DNA from: CAYUIG01 sp964444685
Lineage (GTDB): Bacteria > Gemmatimonadota > Gemmatimonadetes > Longimicrobiales > RSA9
DNA length: 64,000 bases
Direction: 5' to 3'
Assembly (NCBI GenBank): GCA_964444685.1
Contig: CAYUIG010000003.1
Location: 55,386-119,385 of the forward strand
Part shown: positions 56,533 through 62,483 of the stretch, one piece after another
How positions within the stretch are numbered: the stretch's first letter is position 1
How the letters are laid out: each line of letters begins with the position of its first letter
Position numbers and translations under genes: made by a program
Notes under the pieces: generated by a model
Databases searched by the model: none
What the model was told of the DNA's origin: nothing
Seen by the model: the letters and a program-made list of their open reading frames with translations, nothing else

Positions 56533-57738
56533 TCAGCTTTCCGGTTCACCGTACACCACGCCGCATTCGGGACATGCGAACTGCTTGCCCCTGCGACGCA
56601 GCACCACGACGCGATCCCCGTGCCGCAGGCAGTGCGGATCGCGGCCTTCGGCCTCGGCCGTGCTCATCACACGGTCGCTCTCTTCCTTCGTCGCGGCCGG
56701 CACCTCGAACATGCGACGCTGCGCGCAGCTCAGACACTCGAACCATACCTCGCCTGCGCCGTTGTCCAGCGTACCGATGCGTACCACCTCGGAGAAGCCG
56801 CCGCAGCCCACGGGACAGGGCACCTGCTCGCCGGCCAGATACGCGCCCATCGGGTCGGTCTCCTGAAGCGGCGGCGACGGCCGCACCCGCGCTTCGCGGC
56901 GCTTCAGTAGCTTCTTCCGGCGCGCACGCTTGCGCGCCGCGAGACGGCGGCGGCGGACCGCGGCGGGATCATCGTCGACGACGAACTCGTCGTCTTCGAG
57001 AATGCTGCGGCGGCGACGCGACTTCTTTGCGCCCGCCGGCTTGGGCTTCCGGCCCTTCTTCCGGGGAGCGACTCCGGCGGTCTTCGCGGCGGTGTCCGGC
57101 GTCTCCGTTTCCGGTGCCGCCGGCGTGGTGGCCTGCGCGGTCGCGGTCTCCTGCGCCGTCGGCGGCGCGGCCTTCTTCGCCGGTGACTTCCTGGCCGGCG
57201 CCTGCGCGGGCGCAACCTTCTTTGCGGGCGCCTTCTTCGTCGGCGCCTTCGTTGCGGGCTTGCTGGCCGGTGCCTTCGCGGCCTTCTTCGTCACCGCCCG
57301 CGGCGGCGCCTTCTTCGGGGCGGCCTTCTTCGCGGGAGCCTTCTTGACCGGGGCCTTCTCCGCGACCTTCGTGGCCTTCTTCGGCGCCGCCTTCTTCGCG
57401 GCGGCCTTCTTCGCCGGCGCTTTCTTGGCCGCCGGCTTCTTGGCAGCTGACTTCTTCGCCGCCGCGGTCTTCGTCGGAGGATTGTTGGGTGGCGCCAGCG
57501 TGTAGGTCGCCTTCTTCGGTGGCGCCTTCTTCGCGGGAGCCTTCTTCGCCGGAGCCTTCTTCGCGGGAGCCTTCTTCGCGGGGGCCTTCTTCGCCGCCGC
57601 CTTCTTCGCGGGAGCCTTCTTTGCGGATGTCTTCTTCGCAGCCGGCTTCCTGGCGGCGGACTTCTTCGCGGCCTTGGAGCCGCGCGAAGTCTTCGTGGCC
57701 GCGGACCGCGCCTTCTTCGGCTGGGACCTGCTCGCCAT
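56533..57738 (-). CDS. Histone-H1-like K/A/P-rich protein fused to a Cys-rich zinc-binding domain
   Basis: A 401-residue protein of unusual design. Residues 1-195 are histone-H1-like, made of AKKAPAKKA pentapeptide units; the DNA here (57530-57640) is a 15-base tandem repeat. Residues 245-258 form an acidic patch (LEDDEFVVDDD) and 261-285 a dense Arg/Lys helix. The C-terminal domain (300-401) has Cys pairs 308/312 (CPVGC), 335/338 (CLSC), Cys370 with nearby His369 and His373 (HCLRH), and 389/392 (CPEC), enough for two zinc sites. AGGAGG stands before ATG 57738. Likely a nucleoid- or RNA-associated factor. H1-like tails are known in bacteria (e.g. Bordetella BpH1, chlamydial Hc1), but the zinc fusion is not one I recognise. 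Confidence 0.82.
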   Translation of the reverse strand: MASRSQPKKARSAATKTSRGSKAAKKSAARKPAAKKTSAKKAPAKKAAAKKAPAKKAPAKKAPAKKAPAKKAPPKKATYTLAPPNNPPTKTAAAKKSAAKKPAAKKAPAKKAAAKKAAPKKATKVAEKAPVKKAPAKKAAPKKAPPRAVTKKAAKAPASKPATKAPTKKAPAKKVAPAQAPARKSPAKKAAPPTAQETATAQATTPAAPETETPDTAAKTAGVAPRKKGRKPKPAGAKKSRRRRSILEDDEFVVDDDPAAVRRRRLAARKRARRKKLLKRREARVRPSPPLQETDPMGAYLAGEQVPCPVGCGGFSEVVRIGTLDNGAGEVWFECLSCAQRRMFEVPAATKEESDRVMSTAEAEGRDPHCLRHGDRVVVLRRRGKQFACPECGVVYGEPES

Positions 57739-57843
57739 GCTCACCTCCTGCACCGGGCCGGTGCACGACGCACGGGCCGGCTCATGGGGGTCGCGCAGCC
57801 GGCCCGCCCGGCCGGTCGCTGCGCCCCGAGCGAAAACCGCGCC

Positions 57844-57895
57844 ATTATAGGCGCGCATGCGCACGCACGCCACACGAACGTTACCGGCACGTTCG
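57844..57895 (-). promoter_or_regulatory. Promoter and palindrome upstream of the histone-like gene
   Basis: The minus strand carries a perfect TATAAT (57844-57849) 106 bases before the start codon, with a weak -35 17 bases further up. CGAACGT (57875-57881) and ACGTTCG (57889-57895) form a perfect 7-base inverted repeat just upstream of where the -35 would be, a position suited to an activator or repressor. Confidence 0.5.
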
Positions 57896-57963
57896 GTATG
57901 GTGGCTGCGGAGCCGCGATTCTTTTCAGGTTGGCAGGTGCGCGGCTGAGGGCCGCGCACCGCA

Positions 57964-58260
57964 TCAGGCCGCGTTTGCGTCCTCGGCTGAAATCGCGCTA
58001 TGTTCGCGCCCGTGCGGGATGACGGGCTGGCAGAAACGGATGCCGACCTCCCGGAGCTCGCTGATCTGCGCCGACGTCAAGTCCGGATGCCGTTCCGCAA
58101 GGAAATTCACGGTATCATCCATCCACTCGTTGCGCTCCTCTTCGGGCGCGCGCATGACACCGCACTGGTGGATGGCACTGAACAGCTCGTTGCGCGCCAG
58201 CTCGAAACCGTCCGCCGGGCGCGGCGCGGGTCGCTTCCTCTCACGGGTCTTCCGTGCCAA
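57964..58260 (-). CDS. Small hypothetical protein
   Basis: A 98-residue soluble protein. A basic N-terminus (ARKTRERKRPAPRPADG) leads to helices: FELARNELFSAIHQCGVMRA, EERNEWMDDTVNFLAERHPDL, SAQISELREVGIRFCQPVIP. The start is TTG 58260, with AAGGAGG six bases upstream; an ATG at 58290 lies upstream of that site. No family recognised. Separated from the histone-like gene by 225 bases containing that gene's promoter. Confidence 0.65.
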   Translation of the reverse strand: MARKTRERKRPAPRPADGFELARNELFSAIHQCGVMRAPEEERNEWMDDTVNFLAERHPDLTSAQISELREVGIRFCQPVIPHGREHSAISAEDANAA

Positions 58261-58353
58261 GACACTCCTCCTTCCAGGTTGTCGATGCATGAGGAGCCGG
58301 TTGCGGCCGGACCCCCCACGAACAGCACTCAAAACTAGCACAAACAGCCCTTT

Positions 58354-59985
58354 GTGAAAACCCTTTCGACGCCGTTCGATCCCGTGCGACTGGAGGTGTA
58401 CCGGCACCTCTTCACCGCACTCGCGGAGGAAATGGGAGCGTCGCTGCGGCGGTCCGCACATTCGCCGAACATCAAGGAGCGGCGGGACTACTCGTGTGCG
58501 CTGTTCGATGGCGACGGCCGCGTGGTCGCGATGGGCGATCACATGCCCGTGCACCTCGGCGCGCTGCCGATGAGCGTGGCCGCGGCGCTCGAGCGCGCGG
58601 GCCCGCTCGCTCCGGGCGACGTGATCGTGCTGAACGATCCGTTCGCGGGCGGAACGCACCTGCCGGATTTGACGCTTGTGGCCCCCGTTCACGTTGGCGG
58701 TGCTGCGATCGGGCACCTGGCCGCACGTGCGCATCACGCCGACGTGGGCGGTGCGGTTGCGGGATCAATGGGTCTCGCGCGCGACATCTGGCAGGAGGGT
58801 CTGCGCCTGCCGCCCGTGCGCCTGATTGCGCAGGGCAAGCGGCAGCAGGATGTGTGGCGGATCCTGCTGGCGAACGTGCGCACGCCCGCGGAACGCGAAG
58901 GCGATCTCGCCGCGCAGCTCGCGGCGCTCACGACGGGAGAACGGCGTCTCCTCGAGATGGTGGAGCGGCGCGGCGCGGCGGAGGTGACGGCGGCGATGAC
59001 GGCGCTGCTCGCGTACGCGGACCGGCTGGTGCGCATGGGCATCGCGCGGCTGCCCGATGGCGAATGGGAAGCGGAGGATGCGGTCGACGACGACGGATTC
59101 GGCAGCGGGCCACTGCCCATTCGCGTACGCATCGCGATCCGCGGCGATTCCGCGGAAGTGGACTTCACCGGCAGCGCGCCGCAGGCCGCGGGCGGGATCA
59201 ACGCCGTCGCCGCGATCACGCACTCGTGTGTCCGCTACGTTTTCCGCTGTGTTCTCGAGGCCGTGCTCGGACAGCCGCTGCCCGCGGGGGGCGGCGAGAT
59301 GCGCGCGATCGACGTGCGCACGACGCCCGGCACGATCGTGGACGCGCGCCCGCCCGCACCCGTGGCCGCGGGCAACGTGGAGACGTCGCAGCGCATCACC
59401 GACACGCTGCTGCTCGCGTTCGCAGGCGTGCTGCCGGATCTCGTGCCCGCACAGTCGCAGGGCACGATGAACAACCTCTCGATCGGCGGCGTGGATCCGC
59501 GCACGGCGGAACCATTCGCGTACTACGAAACGATGGCCGGCGGCATGGGCGCAGGTCCGCACGCACCCGGGTTGTCGGCAGTGCACGTGCACATGACCAA
59601 TTCGCTCAACACACCGGTCGAAGCCCTGGAGCACGCGTATCCGCTCCGCGTTCGACGCTACGCGGTGCGCCGCGGCTCCGGGGGCGCCGGACGGTTCTCC
59701 GGTGGCGACGGCGCAGTCCGCGAGATCGAAGCGCTCGCCGACTGCGACGCGAGTCTCCTCACCGAGCGGCGCACATCCTCGCCGCGCGGTCTGGCGGGAG
59801 GCGCGGATGGTGCAGCGGGCCGCAACGTGCTGCGCCCACGCGACGGCGCGGAGCGCGAGCTTCCGGCGAAGACCACCGTCCGCATGCGTCCCGGCGACCG
59901 GCTGATCATCGCGTCACCGGGCGGCGGCGGGTTCGGGATCTCGAGTCGGGAGTCGGGAGTCAGGAGTCGAGAGCCGGGGGATTGA
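58354..59985 (+). CDS. Hydantoinase B/oxoprolinase family protein (HyuB-like), orphan
   Basis: A 543-residue subunit-type enzyme of the HyuB family. Family landmarks: LEVYRHLFTALAEEMGASLRRSAHSPNIKERRDYSCALFD in parts, GDHMPVHLGALPMSV, VIVLNDPFAGGTHLPDLTLVAPV, GSMGLARDIWQEGLRLPP, YETMAGGMGAGP and GADGAAGRNV. HyuB normally works with HyuA in ATP-dependent cleavage of hydantoins, 5-oxoproline or acetone-type substrates; no hyuA is in the window. GTG 58354 lacks a clear ribosome site. The last 14 residues (SSRESGVRSREPGD) are encoded by a heptamer repeat tract, so the natural C-terminus has been replaced or extended. Confidence 0.87.
   Translation: MKTLSTPFDPVRLEVYRHLFTALAEEMGASLRRSAHSPNIKERRDYSCALFDGDGRVVAMGDHMPVHLGALPMSVAAALERAGPLAPGDVIVLNDPFAGGTHLPDLTLVAPVHVGGAAIGHLAARAHHADVGGAVAGSMGLARDIWQEGLRLPPVRLIAQGKRQQDVWRILLANVRTPAEREGDLAAQLAALTTGERRLLEMVERRGAAEVTAAMTALLAYADRLVRMGIARLPDGEWEAEDAVDDDGFGSGPLPIRVRIAIRGDSAEVDFTGSAPQAAGGINAVAAITHSCVRYVFRCVLEAVLGQPLPAGGGEMRAIDVRTTPGTIVDARPPAPVAAGNVETSQRITDTLLLAFAGVLPDLVPAQSQGTMNNLSIGGVDPRTAEPFAYYETMAGGMGAGPHAPGLSAVHVHMTNSLNTPVEALEHAYPLRVRRYAVRRGSGGAGRFSGGDGAVREIEALADCDASLLTERRTSSPRGLAGGADGAAGRNVLRPRDGAERELPAKTTVRMRPGDRLIIASPGGGGFGISSRESGVRSREPGD
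59943..59977. repeat. Five heptamer repeats GAGTCGG inside the end of hyuB
   Basis: Five 7-base units: GAGTCGG, GAGTCGG, GAGTCAG, GAGTCGA, GAGCCGG. On the minus strand this is CCGACTC, the same unit as at 4192-4233. It lies within the last codons of the hydantoinase B-type gene and ends six bases before its stop. Confidence 0.9.
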
Positions 59986-60011
59986 AGCGGCGGGTGTGCT
60001 GCTGCTATACC
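59982..60011 (+). promoter_or_regulatory. Probable promoter of the membrane protein/regulator pair
   Basis: TTGAAG (59982-59987) overlaps the hyuB stop; an 18-base spacer leads to TATACC (60006-60011). Both hexamers match four of six consensus bases. Transcription would start about 30 bases before the ATG at 60049. Confidence 0.5.
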
Positions 60012-60048
60012 GCGCAAAGTACCCTGTCGCTATTGTTCGGGAGTACGC

Positions 60049-60633
60049 ATGAGCGAGCCGATCCGACTGCACGAGCGTGCCAGCGCCGACCTGCGCTACA
60101 TCCGCGATGCGATGGCGCGGGCCGAGTCGTTCACCTCGGTGCCGGGGCTGGGCGGCGTCGCGATGGGTGTGACCGCGCTGGTCGCGGCGGCCGTGGCGGC
60201 GATGCAGGCGGACGCGCAGCGGTGGCTGCTGGTGTGGCTGGCGGCCGCGCTGGTGGCCGGGGTGTCCGGCGCGCTGGCGATGCTGCGGAAGTCCAGGCGC
60301 GCGAATCAGCCGCTGCTGGGCGCGGCCGGCCGGCGTTTCGCGCTGGCGTTCTGGCCTCCGCTCGTGGCGGGTGCGGTGCTCACGGTCGCACTCGCGAACG
60401 CGGGTGAGTATCGGCTGCTCCCGGCCGTCTGGCTGCTGCTGTACGGCACGGGTGTGGTGACGGGCGGCGCCGCGTCAGTACGAGCGGTTCCGCTCATGGG
60501 TGCGGTGTTCATGGTGCTGGGGTTCGTCGCGGCAGTCGCGCCGGAGTCGTGGGGCGATGTCCTGATGGCGGCGGGCTTCGGCGTTCTACAGATCGGATTT
60601 GGCGTCTGGATCGCGAGGAGGCACGGTGGCTAG
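60049..60633 (+). CDS. Multi-spanning membrane protein, unknown
   Basis: A 194-residue inner-membrane protein with six hydrophobic segments in three pairs (GGVAMGVTALVAAAVAAM, WLLVWLAAALVAGVSGALAML, FWPPLVAGAVLTVALA, LPAVWLLLYGTGVVTGGAAS, PLMGAVFMVLGFVAAVAP, LMAAGFGVLQIGFGVWIA). The N-terminal 40 residues are cytoplasmic and helical. No transporter family recognised. The 3' end overlaps the start of a winged-helix regulator by eight bases. This membrane-protein/regulator pairing is frequent in this kind of genome and suggests that the regulator controls or senses via the membrane protein. Confidence 0.78.
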   Translation: MSEPIRLHERASADLRYIRDAMARAESFTSVPGLGGVAMGVTALVAAAVAAMQADAQRWLLVWLAAALVAGVSGALAMLRKSRRANQPLLGAAGRRFALAFWPPLVAGAVLTVALANAGEYRLLPAVWLLLYGTGVVTGGAASVRAVPLMGAVFMVLGFVAAVAPESWGDVLMAAGFGVLQIGFGVWIARRHGG

Positions 60634-61006
60634 GCCGTTGAGGAAAGTAAAGGAAGAGAGAGAAGCGCCCGCGCAGCCGAAGTCGGCACGCTCGCGCCGC
60701 GCGGCCGCGGCCGCCGACCTCGACCGCGTCATCCATGAGCGGGTGCGGCTCGGCATCGTGAGCGCGCTCGCGGTGAACGACCGCCTCGGCTTCACGGAGC
60801 TGAAGGCGCTGCTCGATACGACGGACGGCAACCTGAGCGTGCACGCGCGCCGTCTCGAGGAAGCGGGCTACATCGTCTGCGAGAAGGGCTACGAGGGGCG
60901 CGTGCCGAGGACGGAATACCGCCTGACCAAAGCAGGACGGAAAGCGCTGGACCGGTATCTGTCGCACATGGAGGCGCTCATCAACGCCGTGAAGGATCAC
61001 GAGTAG
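60626..61006 (+). CDS. Winged-helix transcriptional regulator
   Basis: A 126-residue DNA-binding protein. A basic N-terminus (ARPLRKVKEEREAPAQPKSARSRR) is followed by a winged helix: VIHERVRLGIVSALAVNDRLGFTELK, DTTDGNLSVHARRLEEAGYI (recognition helix) and the wing EKGYEGRVPRTEYRLTKAGRKAL, as in the PadR/MarR-like DUF-type winged helices (transcriptional regulator family with LTxAGRxA motif). The GTG start (60626) overlaps the membrane protein stop region and has GAGGAGG four bases upstream. Probably autoregulates the two-gene unit. Confidence 0.87.
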   Translation: MARPLRKVKEEREAPAQPKSARSRRAAAAADLDRVIHERVRLGIVSALAVNDRLGFTELKALLDTTDGNLSVHARRLEEAGYIVCEKGYEGRVPRTEYRLTKAGRKALDRYLSHMEALINAVKDHE

Positions 61007-61030
61007 CTGGCTTTCCTGCGAACGACCCTT

Positions 61031-61231
61031 TTCACCGCGGAGAGCGCGGAGGGCGCGGAGCCCTTCCCCTCCCCCTGCGAGCAAAACATCCGTACACACC
61101 GCGACGCGTTGTCTCGAAGTGTGTATGCCACTCGATCGAACCGCGTCACGTTTGCACACGTAACACCGTCCCGGGATCGAGTTCATCCCGGGGTGGGGTG
61201 GCTCCGCGTTCTCTGCGCCTCGGCGGTGAAC
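61031..61231. repeat. 200-bp element bounded by 31-base inverted repeats
   Basis: The left end TTCACCGCGGAGAGCGCGGA (61031-61050, continuing to 61061) is the imperfect reverse complement of 61201-61231 (ending CTCGGCGGTGAA). Within it is a second hairpin, CCCGGGAT (61170-61177) with ATCCCGGG (61185-61192). CACCGCGGAG-type ends resemble dispersed repeat sequences seen in many bacterial genomes near gene ends. It occupies most of the convergent spacer between the regulator and the beta-lactamase-fold gene, and contains no gene. Confidence 0.7.
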
Positions 61232-61251
61232 TTTCGTTCGCATGAGGCAGC

Positions 61252-62472
61252 CTACCGGATGGAGGCAATCACCCTCTGGACGATGCCATCGATGCCGCGC
61301 CTGGTGACCCAGCGCATGACGATGACCAGATCGTTCACGGGGTCGCAGTAGATGACGTTGTCGCCGGCGCCGAGGTGGAAGAAGGCGGACTCGGGCGCGC
61401 TCGGCAGCCGCTGGCGGCCGGTGTTGAGGAAGAAGTTCATGAAGCCGTAGTCGTCCTGTGCGGGCGTCGGCGTGCGCGCCATCGCCAGCCATTCCTCGGA
61501 CAGGATCCGACGGTCACCCCAGAGGCCATTGCGCAGAGTCATGAGTCCGAAGCGGGCCTGGTCGCGCGCGCTGATGAACATGCCGCCGCCCCAGTGTCCG
61601 CCGCCGCTGACCGACTGCATCAGGCGTCCGTCGATGATCACCCACGAGTTGTCGTAGCCGTACCACCGCCATGTGGGTGAGGCGCCGATGGGGTCCATGA
61701 CGTATTCGCGCAGGACCTCGGGCAGCGGCCGTCGCCAGATGTTGAGCGCGGCCAGGGCGAGGACGTTGACGCGGGTGTCGTTGTACTCGTACGCGGAGCC
61801 GGGCTCCATGCGGTCGCGCGACATCCAGGTCTCGGGTTCACGGCTGGGCCGGTCGGCCCATTCGGGCTTGCCCCATAGCGTGCCTTCCCAGTCGCTGACC
61901 TGCCGGAGCAGATGATCCCATGTGATGCGGCGGTTGTGCTCGGTGTCGAAGAGCGCGAGCGGGCGCGTGGAGCCGAGTGGATTGCGCGCGTATTCGGCGC
62001 CGGTGTTCTCGGGCTCGGCCGGGAGCACGGGCGCCATGAGCTCGTACACGGGCGCGTGCAAGTCCGGGATCATGCCGCGGTCCCACGCGAGCCCGACCGT
62101 CGTCGAGAGGAAGCTCTTGGTGACGCTGAACGTCATGTCCACGCGATCGGGCTCGCCCCACTCGGCCACGATGTAGCCGTTCCGGACGATCATGCCGGTC
62201 TGCGGCCCGCGCTCCTTGAAGGGGCCGATCGCATCGCCGAAGGGTTCGCGGGCGAAGCTGGTGTAGTGGACGCGTTCGAGGTCGCGCGGTGCCGTGGTCT
62301 CGTTCTCCTGCGCGTACGCGATCGCGGCGGCGATGCCGGCCGGATCCATCCCGACCTGTTCGGGCGTGCGCGATTCCCATTGTGCCCCGGGGCCGGGCAC
62401 GTAGGTCTGGGCGAACGCGGTCTGCGCGGCGAAGGCGAGGCTGAGGATCGGGATGGAGCGCAGGCAGCGCAT
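61252..62472 (-). CDS. Secreted serine hydrolase, beta-lactamase (class C-like) fold
   Basis: A 406-residue exported protein. Signal MRCLRSIPILSLAFAAQTAFA-Q. The nucleophile is in FSVTKSFLST (S-x-x-K, about residue 118), the YxN-equivalent is YNDTRVN (about 234), and the third motif is likely FHLGAGD near 377. This is the EstB/AmpC-like serine hydrolase family, which includes esterases, D-aminopeptidases and 6-aminohexanoate hydrolase; antibiotic hydrolysis cannot be inferred. GGAGGAACG stands before ATG 62472. Convergent with the regulator; 11 bases downstream of a TPR gene on the same strand. Confidence 0.87.
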   Translation of the reverse strand: MRCLRSIPILSLAFAAQTAFAQTYVPGPGAQWESRTPEQVGMDPAGIAAAIAYAQENETTAPRDLERVHYTSFAREPFGDAIGPFKERGPQTGMIVRNGYIVAEWGEPDRVDMTFSVTKSFLSTTVGLAWDRGMIPDLHAPVYELMAPVLPAEPENTGAEYARNPLGSTRPLALFDTEHNRRITWDHLLRQVSDWEGTLWGKPEWADRPSREPETWMSRDRMEPGSAYEYNDTRVNVLALAALNIWRRPLPEVLREYVMDPIGASPTWRWYGYDNSWVIIDGRLMQSVSGGGHWGGGMFISARDQARFGLMTLRNGLWGDRRILSEEWLAMARTPTPAQDDYGFMNFFLNTGRQRLPSAPESAFFHLGAGDNVIYCDPVNDLVIVMRWVTRRGIDGIVQRVIASIR

Positions 62473-62483
62473 CGTTCCTCCGT

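Noticed and set aside
56990..57070. AT-hook in the H1-like protein (GRKPKP)
   Set aside because: The core GRP tripeptide with flanking basic residues is not present; GRKPKP is simply part of the K/P-rich tail.
42768..57890. Shared 12-mer CACGAACGTTAC upstream of the RHH-like and histone-like genes
   Set aside because: Many 12-mers are expected to occur twice by chance in 64 kb of skewed composition, and the distances to the genes differ.
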